A DNA stretch of 64,000 nucleotides from Lachnospiraceae bacterium. Its GTDB lineage: Bacteria; Bacillota; Clostridia; Lachnospirales; Lachnospiraceae. This document shows positions 35,900-44,548 of the stretch, one piece after another; the stretch's first letter is position 1; each line of letters opens with the position of its first letter. The position numbers and the translations under genes were made by a program. A model generated the notes under the pieces. That model was not told the origin of the DNA. It worked only from the letters and a program-made list of their open reading frames with translations, and searched no databases. The DNA lies in contig CABJAM010000001.1 of NCBI GenBank assembly GCA_902363555.1, forward strand, positions 496,001 to 560,000, in the 5' to 3' direction.

Positions 35900-36984
35900 A
35901 TGCTTTCGATAATTTCCCGGCTCATTGCTTTTACGATTTCCACGGCAAGCTGCACCGTAGCCTCGAAGTCGTAGTAGGAGGTTATCCCATAGTGGGAGTG
36001 GATATAGCGCACCGGAACTCCGGCGACAATACTTGGGATACCGTCCAGCGATGTGTTGATGATCGCGCCGTTATTGCCGCCGCCCTCCCGGACAGAGCTT
36101 TGAACGGCCAGTCCTCTGGACTGTGCCAGATCCAGGGCAAAGCGCTGATATCTGGGGGAGCATATAATGGATTTATCCATAAAACGGAGCATCGGTCCTT
36201 TCTTTAAGGCTGTCTGGATGGCATAGTCGTCTGTAAACGTATCGTCCGCCGGGCAGCCTTCAAAGCAGAGCGCGATCTGCGGCCGGACCGTGTTGACAGC
36301 GACCTTGGCACCCCGCTCGCCTACCTCCTCCTGGGAGGAAAGAACGCCGACCACATCGACGGCCAGGTTTTCATCTTCCAGTCGCTGCAAGGTTTCGATG
36401 AGGGCGGCGCAGCCGATGCGGCAGTCGAAGCCCTTGCCGATCATCAGGTCATGTTCGGCGTCGTATTCAAAATCTACGGCGGAAACGATGGGCTCACCGA
36501 TGCGTATATGGAAAGCTTCGACCGCTTCCCGGTCGCTGGTAGCGCCGATATCAATGACTAGATCGGATATTTCCTGAGCGCCGTTTGCTTTTTCGGCGGC
36601 AGTCATAAAATGCACCGGTTTGGCGGCGATAATGCCGGGGATATACTGGCCTTTGGCATTGCGCACCCAGACCTTGGAGGAGGGCAGCGCGCCTGCATTC
36701 CAGCCGCCCAGAGGAACAAAGCGCAGCGTACCGCAGGGCTTAATGGAATGGACCATGAAGCCCACCTCGTCGCTGTGGGCGTCCAGCATAAATACCGGCT
36801 TACCGCTGGTGTTTTTTTTGCGGTACATATATAAATTTCTCAGACAATCTTCTTTGATCGTGGCGATGTCGGAGGCATATTTGCGGGCTACGGCAACGGC
36901 TTCATCCTCAAAGCCGGAAGGGCCTTTGGCATTTGAAAAATCTTGGATCATTTCTAGGGCTTTCGGGTTTATTCTGACAGACAT
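35896..36984 (-). CDS. M42 family metallopeptidase (glutamyl aminopeptidase/FrvX-like)
   Basis: This 362-residue protein has the M42 pattern of cobalt- or zinc-dependent cytoplasmic aminopeptidases. Metal and catalytic residues lie in LDAHSDEVGF, GFDCRIGCAAL, VLSSQEEVGERG and RYIHSHYG. M42 enzymes form large tetrahedral or octahedral assemblies and trim peptides; some were once called cellulases. AGGAGAG precedes the ATG. It is transcribed towards the sugar operon and need not be part of it. Confidence 0.86.
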   Translation of the reverse strand: MSVRINPKALEMIQDFSNAKGPSGFEDEAVAVARKYASDIATIKEDCLRNLYMYRKKNTSGKPVFMLDAHSDEVGFMVHSIKPCGTLRFVPLGGWNAGALPSSKVWVRNAKGQYIPGIIAAKPVHFMTAAEKANGAQEISDLVIDIGATSDREAVEAFHIRIGEPIVSAVDFEYDAEHDLMIGKGFDCRIGCAALIETLQRLEDENLAVDVVGVLSSQEEVGERGAKVAVNTVRPQIALCFEGCPADDTFTDDYAIQTALKKGPMLRFMDKSIICSPRYQRFALDLAQSRGLAVQSSVREGGGNNGAIINTSLDGIPSIVAGVPVRYIHSHYGITSYYDFEATVQLAVEIVKAMSREIIESM

Positions 36985-37388
36985 GATGTCACTCTCCTGT
37001 TGTTATTTTGTTTTCCCTGGTGCGCGCAGTGTGGCGATGGGGTGGAGTATTGATGCTTGGTTCGCCGATGGGGTGTAGTACTGCTTAGTGTGCCGATGCG
37101 CTAATGTACTGATACTAAGCGTGGCGATGCGTTGGAACTTTAATGCGTCAGAGCGTGTTGTAAAATTCGCTTTGGTTTTAATTTTGCGCGGGTTTTTGAA
37201 GGTATAGTTTGAGTATAGACTTGTCTTTTGTAAAAATCAATATGTAATTGCTGCGAAATACTGACGGTCTAGCCTGCTGGGGAAAGGTGTGATAATACGA
37301 GCTGGAGAAGCAAAGCCACGGGCGCAAAAAATATTCTTCTGCATATCTATTAATTATAAGAACGATTTTTAAACAGGATGTGCAGTTT
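36985..37388. other. Intergenic region with about four degenerate 30-bp tandem repeats
   Basis: Between 37031 and 37150, four imperfect copies of a unit containing CGATG-G-G-TG...AGTA-TGATGCTT repeat about every 30 bp (CGATG at 37035, 37066, 37094 and 37125). The remaining sequence is AT-rich and holds the promoter region of the C26 gene. No ORF is supported. Confidence 0.5.
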
Positions 37389-38141
37389 ATGGAATATAGA
37401 GATATGAAGTCCGAAAAGGTAAAAATACTTGTGGCCGGCTATGAGCATCAATGCAAAAACTATGTTGACGCTCTGGAGCATGCCGGAGCTTTGCCTGTGG
37501 TCGGGCTGCAATTGGACCCCCCTTTGATGGCTGATATGCGAGCTGATTCGATGGCTGATATGCAGCGTTATTCACTCGATGATTACGACGGCCTCCTCCT
37601 CCCCGGTGGCGGTGACATGAACCCAATTCTTTTTGGCCAGGCGGACGCGGGTTCTTCGGATATTGATGATTTTCTGGATGCCCGGCAGATGGAGCTGCTT
37701 CGGGAATTTGTGAAAGCTGGCAAGCCGGTGCTTGGCATATGCCGCGGGCTCCAGGTCATTAATGTGTATTTTGGCGGGGATTTGATCCAGGATATCGGCA
37801 AGCTGACAGCGGTCCATTCCGGTGATGGATGCGACAGTGTCCATGAGACAGTTGCTCTTGAGGATTCGTGGCTTGCCCGGTTTTACGGTACTCATTTTAA
37901 AACAAACAGCCGACATCATCAGGCCCTCGGACAGATGGGAGAAGGGCTGGTGCCGGTACAGTTTGCTCACGACAATATTGTTGAAGGCTTTGTCCATGAA
38001 ACGCTGCCCGTGATCGGTGTTCAGTGGCATCCGGAGCGGATGAGTTATGGATTTTTACGGTCGGATACGGTGGACGGGGCGGCTGTGTTTTTGTATTTTA
38101 TTGCTATGTGCAGAGAGGAACGCGTCAGATGTTATATATAA
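37389..38141 (+). CDS. Gamma-glutamyl-gamma-aminobutyrate hydrolase family (peptidase C26)
   Basis: This 250-residue protein is a class-I glutamine-amidotransferase-like hydrolase of the PuuD/C26 family, which cleaves gamma-glutamyl amides. The nucleophile Cys is in LGICRGLQVINVYFGGDL, and the His-Glu pair is in VIGVQWHPERM; NSRHHQAL is also typical. The likely start is the ATG at 37389, with AGGA 10 bases upstream; a GTG at 37380 is also in frame. No polyamine genes are nearby. A LacI remnant follows it directly. Confidence 0.83.
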   Translation: MEYRDMKSEKVKILVAGYEHQCKNYVDALEHAGALPVVGLQLDPPLMADMRADSMADMQRYSLDDYDGLLLPGGGDMNPILFGQADAGSSDIDDFLDARQMELLREFVKAGKPVLGICRGLQVINVYFGGDLIQDIGKLTAVHSGDGCDSVHETVALEDSWLARFYGTHFKTNSRHHQALGQMGEGLVPVQFAHDNIVEGFVHETLPVIGVQWHPERMSYGFLRSDTVDGAAVFLYFIAMCREERVRCYI

Positions 38142-38149
38142 AATAACTT

Positions 38150-38452
38150 ACAGGCAGTATATGAAAACGCTCTCGGGGCAGAATCGCCCTATGGCTGTTT
38201 TTTCCTGTAATAATCTTATGACAAGTAGGCTGCCTGCGGGCACTTAAGGATATGAAGCTCCAGGTGCCGGAGGATGTGGCGCTCGTAGGCTTTGATTATG
38301 TGGATTTTCTGGATGTACTCGGCTATCCGCTGACGGTGGTTTCACGGCCGACCAGTGAAATGGGAAGTATTGCCATGCAGCTTCTTTTAGATCGCATTAA
38401 TGGGGAGGATAACAAGGCATATCAGCGCATTATGCTCCAATCGTACTTATAG
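38150..38452 (+). pseudogene. Remnant of a LacI-family regulator, C-terminal part only
   Basis: The region encodes pieces of a LacI-type effector-binding domain in two frames. RPMAVFSCNNLMT is in the first frame; after a shift near 38230 the second frame reads GCLRALKDMKLQVPEDVALV, GFDYVDFLD, PLTVVSRPTSEMG and AMQLLLDRINGE. These align with the last third of LacI proteins. The DNA-binding domain and most of the effector domain are gone. It is a decayed gene and is probably not expressed as a functional protein. Confidence 0.75.
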
Positions 38453-38514
38453 GTGGCTGGGTCGGAGAAGATGCCGGTGAATTAGGCCACGGGAAATTTT
38501 GTGATAGGTGAAAT

Positions 38515-38547
38515 AAAACCGGTTTGGAGGTGACTCCTGCCGGTTTT
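38515..38547 (+). terminator. Terminator, left copy of a duplicated pair
   Basis: AAAACCGG (38515-38522) pairs with CCGGTTTT (38540-38547), with an inner GGAG/CTCC stem. A nearly identical copy lies at 40412-40447 on the other side of the AAA ATPase gene. Confidence 0.75.
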
Positions 38548-38618
38548 CTAATATTACGCGTGTTTCAAGACGAAACGTCAACAGAATTTGAAAAAAATAT
38601 ATTCACATCAACCTCAAC

Positions 38619-38647
38619 TTGTTGGGACAGTCTGCGTGTGTTATACT
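38619..38647 (+). promoter_or_regulatory. Promoter for the AAA ATPase gene
   Basis: TTGTTG (38619-38624) and TATACT (38642-38647) are 17 bp apart, about 150 bp upstream of the start codon. The rest of 38548-38797 is AT-rich with no other feature that I can support. Confidence 0.5.
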
Positions 38648-38797
38648 GATAATCAAAGGTTACTATGTATACACATATCTGTGATATTAATGCCTTAGTC
38701 ATTTATATCCTGGAATATTTAAATCATACACGGGAATACCATTTTATTCGTTGTATATGGATAACTCTATGAAACTGGGAAAGGAGTGAGAAATAGT

Positions 38798-40390
38798 ATG
38801 AGTAAAATATTTAATGTAAACGGGGATTGTAAACCAGATCTGCACTATATGGTCAATATTGAACAAAAGCTGATTATGATAAAGAAAATGATAGATAGGG
38901 GCGAGTATTTTACGATTAATCGAGCCCGACAGTATGGTAAAACTACGACATTAAGAGCACTGGCACAGTTTTTGGATAAAGATTATATTGTTATAAGTCT
39001 GGATTTTCAGAGGATAAGCTATGAGGATTTCAAACGAGAGGAAACTTTTGTAGAAGCTCTTGCGAGAATGATTATAAATAGGGATCGGATAAAAAGAAGG
39101 ATACCCGAGACGATACGACAGGAGCTAAAGAAATTTGCCGATGGCAATAGTGGAAATGCGCGACTTTCAGTCTTGTTTGATTACTTTAGTCTATGGTGTG
39201 AGCAATCGGAAAAGCCTATACTGTTAATGATCGATGAGGTAGATAGTGCGACCAATAACCAGGTATTTCTGGATTTCCTGGCGCAATTGCGGGCGAATTA
39301 CATTGACCGTGATGAGATACCAACATTTCAGTCGGTAATTCTCGCAGGCGTTTATGATGTGAAAAATATAAAACGAAAGCTTCGACAAAGTGATGAACAT
39401 AAGGTGAATAGTCCTTGGAACATAGCGGCGGATTTCCTTGTGGACATGAGTTTTTCTGCGGATGAGATTGCAGGGATGCTGGCTGAGTATGAGGCGGATT
39501 ATAATACAGGAATGAATATACAGGTAATGTCGCAGTTGCTTTATGACTATACTTCAGGATATCCTTTTATGGTTTCCCGGATATGCAAATTAATTGACGA
39601 GAGGATCGCGGGAAACTCCCAATTTCAGAACAAAAGTGCTACCTGGACCAGGGAGGGTTTTTTAGAAGCGGTTCGTATCTTATTATCTGAAAAGAATACA
39701 TTGTTTGAATCGTTGACAGGAAAGCTTAATGATTATCCTGAATTGAAAAACGTTTTATATGCATTACTTTTCCAAGGTCAAAGTATTGTATATAATCCTT
39801 ATGACCAGGCAATTGATATGGCCCTTATGTTTGGATTTGTGAAAGTCGATGAGGGAACGGTAAATGTTGCGAATCGTATCTATGAAACACTTTTGTATAA
39901 TATTTTCCTTACGACACCAGAGGTACAGGGAAGCACAATGTATAAGAATGCTCTGGAAAATAAAAATCAGTTTATTCGGGACGGCCATTTGGATATGCAG
40001 CTGATTTTGGAAAAGTTTGTGCTTCATTTTGATTCTTTATATGGGGATCAGGAGCAGAAATTTATGGAGGATGATGGACGCCGTTACTTTCTTTTATACC
40101 TTAGACCTATTATTAATGGTATTGGAAATTACTACATTGAATCCAGAACCCGGAATATGGAGCGGACGGATGTAATCGTTGATTATCGGGGGGAGCAATT
40201 CATTATTGAGATGAAGGTATGGCGCGGCAATGCGTATAATACGAGAGGTGAGGCGCAGTTATCAGAGTATTTGGAGCATTATCATATGAAGAAAGGATAT
40301 ATGCTCAGCTTTAATTTTAATAAAAATAAAAAGATTGGGGTAAAGGAAATAATACTTAATGATAAAGTACTGGTAGAGGCAGTTGTTTAA
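38798..40390 (+). CDS. AAA-like ATPase with C-terminal PD-(D/E)XK nuclease-type domain
   Basis: This 530-residue protein has an N-terminal AAA domain with the P-loop RQYGKTTT (residues 45-51) and Walker B PILLMIDEVDSA near 145. A helical region follows. The C-terminus has TDVIVDYRGEQFIIEMKVW (near 455-475), which fits the D-x(n)-E-x-K core of PD-(D/E)XK nucleases in the DUF1703-type group. Such genes are common in Bacteroides and Clostridia and are suspected of defence or mobile-element roles. The ATG at 38798 has AAAGGAG 11 bases upstream. It is AT-richer than its surroundings and lies between duplicated terminators. Confidence 0.82.
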   Translation: MSKIFNVNGDCKPDLHYMVNIEQKLIMIKKMIDRGEYFTINRARQYGKTTTLRALAQFLDKDYIVISLDFQRISYEDFKREETFVEALARMIINRDRIKRRIPETIRQELKKFADGNSGNARLSVLFDYFSLWCEQSEKPILLMIDEVDSATNNQVFLDFLAQLRANYIDRDEIPTFQSVILAGVYDVKNIKRKLRQSDEHKVNSPWNIAADFLVDMSFSADEIAGMLAEYEADYNTGMNIQVMSQLLYDYTSGYPFMVSRICKLIDERIAGNSQFQNKSATWTREGFLEAVRILLSEKNTLFESLTGKLNDYPELKNVLYALLFQGQSIVYNPYDQAIDMALMFGFVKVDEGTVNVANRIYETLLYNIFLTTPEVQGSTMYKNALENKNQFIRDGHLDMQLILEKFVLHFDSLYGDQEQKFMEDDGRRYFLLYLRPIINGIGNYYIESRTRNMERTDVIVDYRGEQFIIEMKVWRGNAYNTRGEAQLSEYLEHYHMKKGYMLSFNFNKNKKIGVKEIILNDKVLVEAVV

Positions 40391-40411
40391 ATGAAAATAT
40401 TTGATAGAAAT

Positions 40412-40447
40412 AAAACCGGTTCGGAGGGAACTCCTGCCGGTTTTTTT
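40412..40447 (+). terminator. Terminator, right copy of a duplicated pair
   Basis: AAAACCGG (40412-40419) pairs with CCGGTTTT (40437-40444), with an inner GGAG/CTCC stem and a seven-T tail. It is almost the same as the hairpin at 38515-38547. Confidence 0.85.
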
Positions 40448-40728
40448 GTGCGGAAGCAGCGAGTCAAAACAAGGAGCCTGTTTACTATTTTGGCGACTGC
40501 CACGGGCCGGTGCAACAAACCGCAAGCTACCTAGAATATAAGCTGATCCTTCCCATAGGATGTGCAGGCATAAGCGACGTTGCCGATTTATGAAAATTCC
40601 GCATATATAAGGGGCTTATATTATCGCAAAAAAACTGTTAAAGTTGAACTATAAAAGCAACAGATATCTGACGAAAAAGCGATGTATTCCACAATGAATA
40701 CCGCACAATTAGTGAAAAGCGAATAAGA

Positions 40729-40757
40729 ATAACAGTTCGGTGTCTTTGAGCTGTTGC
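40729..40757. repeat. Dispersed inverted repeat, GTAACAGTTC family (copy c)
   Basis: ATAACAGTTC (40729-40738) and GAGCTGTTGC (40748-40757) form the same 10-9-10 hairpin as at 13673 and 31033, with two mismatches or wobbles. Confidence 0.55.
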
Positions 40758-40899
40758 AAAAAGAGCAGCAGGAAAGGAAGTGGTGAAAAAAGACAGATAG
40801 GAAGCACAAAATGAAACACGATAATGTACATGTGAACGATTTTGCTTAAAAATCGCTACAAGGAGCAATGTAAACAGATTATACGAGGAGGGTTTTACC

Positions 40900-41955
40900 A
40901 TGAAAAAAAGAATTTTATCTGTAATTTGTCTGACATTAATGGGCTGCATGTTATTTACAGCATGTGGCAATGGTTCGGGAAATAAGAGTGATGGCACCGG
41001 AGAAACAACAGCGGCACCAAAAACAACAGCAGCGGCTGATACAGCTCAGGATACGGAAGCTCCTAATGCTGAAAGTACGGAGCCTCCCAAAGCGGAAACC
41101 ACTGAGCCTGCCGGCAGTGCATCGGAAAAGTATGTGATCGGTGTCTCTGTTGCCGACACCTCCAATAATTTCTATGTGAACTTGCGTGAGGGTCTGGAAA
41201 GTGCTGTTAGAGACTCGGATGAGCTGATGATGCTGGACGCCAATTTTGACGCCTCCCGGCAGTTGGACGATATCGATGATATGATCCAGCAGGGCGTATC
41301 GGTTGTACTGCTGGATGCAGTGGACAGTAATGCGATCAAGCCGGCGATTGAAGCCTGCAAGGCGGCAGGGATTCCTGTGATTGCTTATAATTCACCGGTA
41401 GATGCAGATATTGACACACTGATCTGCTCTGATAATTATCTGGCCGGTCAGATCATCGGGGAAGCATTGGCCGAAGCTATTGATTATAAAGGCCAGGTGG
41501 CTATGCTTACCTTTAACCAGGTGGAGGTTTGCGCGGACAGAGCGGATGGATTTTACGATGTTATGACAAAATACCCTGAGATTGAAGTCGTGGCACAGCA
41601 GGAATGTACGCCGGGAACAGATACGGCCCTGCCCATAGCTGAAAATATGATCCAGGCCTATCCCCAGCTTGTCGGTATGTTTGCAATGAATGATGCTTCT
41701 GCCCTTGGCTGTGTGGCGGCAGCAGAAAGTGCCGGCCTGATCGACCAGATATCCATTGTAGGTGTGGATGCCAATGCGGATGCTCAGGCAGCGATCGCAG
41801 CCGGAAAGATGCTGGCATCTGCGGGGCAGTACCCGGATGAGATGGGAAAACAGGCGGTGGAGCTGGCTTACGATCTGCTGGCCGGCAAGGAAGTTGAGGC
41901 TAAAATTGTACTGCCCGTGTATTTATGTGATAAGAGCAACGCAGTCGCAGAGTAA
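40900..41955 (+). CDS. Sugar-binding lipoprotein, RbsB type
   Basis: This 351-residue periplasmic-binding-protein-type lipoprotein has a signal peptide ending L-F-T-A-C, a Thr/Glu/Ala-rich linker to about residue 75, and the fold start YVIGVSVADTSNNFYVNL. LDANFDASRQLDDIDDMIQQ and GVDANADAQAAIAAGKMLAS are typical of RbsB-like proteins. The ATG follows GAGGAGGG. It heads an operon of importer and catabolic genes running to 48813. The end of the gene, with its stop codon, is partly duplicated at 42016-42034. Confidence 0.9.
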   Translation: MKKRILSVICLTLMGCMLFTACGNGSGNKSDGTGETTAAPKTTAAADTAQDTEAPNAESTEPPKAETTEPAGSASEKYVIGVSVADTSNNFYVNLREGLESAVRDSDELMMLDANFDASRQLDDIDDMIQQGVSVVLLDAVDSNAIKPAIEACKAAGIPVIAYNSPVDADIDTLICSDNYLAGQIIGEALAEAIDYKGQVAMLTFNQVEVCADRADGFYDVMTKYPEIEVVAQQECTPGTDTALPIAENMIQAYPQLVGMFAMNDASALGCVAAAESAGLIDQISIVGVDANADAQAAIAAGKMLASAGQYPDEMGKQAVELAYDLLAGKEVEAKIVLPVYLCDKSNAVAE

Positions 41956-42061
41956 AGCCAGAACAGTATGGATAAGCGATGCGGCTGCAAAAGGGAGAAG
42001 GCAGTGACTGACGGAAACGCAGCCGCAGAGTAAAAAGAAGTAGTTTAAGAAGGAGACAGGA

Positions 42062-43582
42062 ATGGATAATTATCTGGAAATGAAAGATATTAATAAAACC
42101 TTTTCTGGCAATAAGGTATTGCATCATATTGATTTTGGCTTGAAGCTGGGGGAAATCCGTGCACTGATGGGCGAAAACGGCGCTGGTAAATCCACATTAA
42201 TGAAAATACTGGGTGGTATTTATCCGAAGGATAAAAATACAGGTCAGATATTTATTGACGGTAAGGCCGTGGAAATAAACAGTGTGGAGGATGCAAAAAA
42301 ATATGGGATTGCTATTGTCCACCAGGAAATCAGCCTTGTGAATGAAATGACTGTTTATGATAATCTTTTTATGGGTGATGAACTGTCCACTGGCTCCGGA
42401 CTTTTTTTAGACGACAGGGAGATGATCCGAAGGGCGCAGGAAATCATTGATGAACTGAAGGTAAATATTCATGTACAGCGCAAAGTAAAATCGTTGAGCA
42501 TTGCTCAGCAGCAAATGGTTGAGATATGCCGCGCCCTGTTATTTAATGCGAAAATCATCGTTATGGATGAGCCCACATCCTCGTTAACCGGCAGGGAAAT
42601 TGACGAGCTTTTCTCCCAACTGCAAAGATTGAAATCGGCGGGATTGGGAATCATATATATTTCCCATCGGATGGAGGAAATTTTCCGTATTTCGGATTCC
42701 ATAACAATATTGAGAGATGGCCGCCTGATCGGCACAAAACCCATGTCCGGCCTGGACCATGATTCCGTTATCCAGATGATGGTGGGGCGTGATCTGGATA
42801 AGTACATAAGGCACAGTGAGTCGCTTTGCCCGGGAAATGTATGCCTGACAGTAAAGCATTTGTCCAACCAGAAAATACATGACATAAGCTTTGATTTAAG
42901 AGCGGGCGAGGTGCTGGGTTTTGCCGGACTTGTGGGAGCCGGGCGTTCAGAAACGGCCAGAGCGATCTTTGGAATTGATCCGGTCCAGGAAGGGGAGATC
43001 TTTATTGATCAAAAGAGGGTTTCTATAAAAAATGCTGCGGATGCAATACGCAGCGGGATAGGCTATGTTCCGGAAAACAGAAAGGAAGAGGGGCTGATTC
43101 TTGATAATACGGTGGCCTTTAATCTGACCATTTCGATTTTAGAACAATTTATTCACTGGATTCATGTGGATAAGGCCAGAGAGCACAAAACGATCGGGGA
43201 ATATTCCAATAAGCTGTCCATTAAAATGTCATCGCCCGATCAGCGGATCAAATATCTTTCCGGCGGCAATCAGCAAAAGGTTGTGGTGTCCAAATGGCTG
43301 GCTACCCATCCAAGGATACTTATTTTGGATGAACCTACGCGGGGGATTGATATTGGCGCAAAGACAGAGATTTATCATCTTATTGTGGAAATGGCCCGGT
43401 CGGGTGTGGCTGTGATTCTGATTTCTTCTGAAATGGAAGAAATCCTCAGCCTATGTTCAAGAGTTGTGGTGATGTACGAAGGGAAAGTAACAGCAGTACT
43501 TGATGAAGAAGAGACAGAAAATGTGACACAGGAAGAAATTATGTGGTATGCGTCCGGGAGGGTTAAGAATGAGGCAGAATAA
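42062..43582 (+). CDS. Sugar ABC transporter ATP-binding protein, RbsA type
   Basis: This 506-residue protein has two ATPase domains. The first has GENGAGKST, the signature LSIAQQQMVE and Walker B IIVMDEPTSSL. The second has the usual degenerate P-loop GLVGAGRSETA, the signature LSGGNQQKV and Walker B ILILDEPTRG. Unlike the RbsA at 15785, all expected motifs are present. The ATG follows AGAAGGAGA. It overlaps the following permease gene by 14 bp, so the two are translationally coupled. Confidence 0.92.
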   Translation: MDNYLEMKDINKTFSGNKVLHHIDFGLKLGEIRALMGENGAGKSTLMKILGGIYPKDKNTGQIFIDGKAVEINSVEDAKKYGIAIVHQEISLVNEMTVYDNLFMGDELSTGSGLFLDDREMIRRAQEIIDELKVNIHVQRKVKSLSIAQQQMVEICRALLFNAKIIVMDEPTSSLTGREIDELFSQLQRLKSAGLGIIYISHRMEEIFRISDSITILRDGRLIGTKPMSGLDHDSVIQMMVGRDLDKYIRHSESLCPGNVCLTVKHLSNQKIHDISFDLRAGEVLGFAGLVGAGRSETARAIFGIDPVQEGEIFIDQKRVSIKNAADAIRSGIGYVPENRKEEGLILDNTVAFNLTISILEQFIHWIHVDKAREHKTIGEYSNKLSIKMSSPDQRIKYLSGGNQQKVVVSKWLATHPRILILDEPTRGIDIGAKTEIYHLIVEMARSGVAVILISSEMEEILSLCSRVVVMYEGKVTAVLDEEETENVTQEEIMWYASGRVKNEAE

Positions 43583-44528
43583 ATTGACAAATAATCAGGG
43601 TGTACGGTTTATAAAGGATAATCTGGGGATTTTGATCGGCTTTGTGGCGCTTTTTACATTTCTTTCTATATTCAGCGATAATTTTCTGTCTGGAAGTAAT
43701 ATGCTTTCAGTGCTGCGTCAGATTTGTGTGAATACATTACTGGCTGTGGGGATGACCTTTGTCCTCATTGTTGGAGGTATTGACTTATCCGTAGGTTCCG
43801 TGGTCGGCCTTACCGGCGTAACAGCGGTACTTATGATGAATGCAGGGCTGCCCTGGCCGCTGGCAATTCTGGTATCTCTGCTTTTAGGTGCGGCTGTAGG
43901 TCTTATTAACGGAAGTATTATTGCATTTACGGGCATGCCGGCTTTTATTGTCACATTGTCGACCATGGGTATCCTGCGGGGTGTCGCCTATACATTGACC
44001 AACGGCCGCTCAATTCCATGTGAAAATGATATTTTTAATATTATAGGTAATGGTAAATGGCTTGGGGTACCTATTCCCATATATATTGTCATTTTTGTAT
44101 TAATAATCGTTGCAGTTATTTTGTACCGGACCCGTTTCGGCCGCAGAATGTATGCCATTGGCGGTAATGCAAATGCTGCTGTATTTTCCGGAATCAAGGT
44201 AAAAGGCGTTCTGCTGAGAGTTTATGTGATCAGCGGTGTATTGGCAGCTCTGGCCGGAGTCATCCTGGCATCACGTATGTATTCCGGGCAGCCTGCCGCC
44301 GGACAGAGCTATGAGTCCGATGCTATTGCCGCAGCAGTTCTGGGCGGCACCAGCTTTACCGGAGGAATTGGTACAGTGGGCGGTACGGTCATCGGTGCGC
44401 TTGTTATTGGATTTCTTGGCAATGGCTTAAATTTACTGCATATCCCATCTTATCCGCAGATGATTGTCAAGGGTATCGTTATTATACTTGCCGTAGGTAT
44501 AGATATTGTTAAGCGTAAAAAACTTTAA
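43569..44528 (+). CDS. Sugar ABC transporter permease, RbsC type
   Basis: This 319-residue permease has about nine membrane segments and the typical VGGIDLSVGSVVGLTG and AAVLGGTSFTGGIGTVGG motifs of RbsC. The ATG at 43569, 7 bases after GGGAGG, is preferred over 43548. It presumably forms a homodimer, because only one permease is encoded here. Confidence 0.92.
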   Translation: MRQNKLTNNQGVRFIKDNLGILIGFVALFTFLSIFSDNFLSGSNMLSVLRQICVNTLLAVGMTFVLIVGGIDLSVGSVVGLTGVTAVLMMNAGLPWPLAILVSLLLGAAVGLINGSIIAFTGMPAFIVTLSTMGILRGVAYTLTNGRSIPCENDIFNIIGNGKWLGVPIPIYIVIFVLIIVAVILYRTRFGRRMYAIGGNANAAVFSGIKVKGVLLRVYVISGVLAALAGVILASRMYSGQPAAGQSYESDAIAAAVLGGTSFTGGIGTVGGTVIGALVIGFLGNGLNLLHIPSYPQMIVKGIVIILAVGIDIVKRKKL

Positions 44529-44548
44529 TTGTAAAGTCGGAGGCTGTG

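Larger units (their letters stand above)
40391..40899. other. Intergenic region with terminator, repeat remnants and inverted repeat
   Basis: This 509-bp gap holds the terminator at 40412-40447, a degraded post-terminator repeat (about 40446-40515) and a GTAACAGTTC-family inverted repeat (40729-40757). It also contains the leader of the downstream importer operon, with AGGAGGG just before the start codon. No ORF is supported. Confidence 0.5.

Noticed and set aside
37031..37150. Possible CRISPR-like array
   Set aside because: The repeats are degenerate and directly abut with no distinct spacers, and no cas genes are near.
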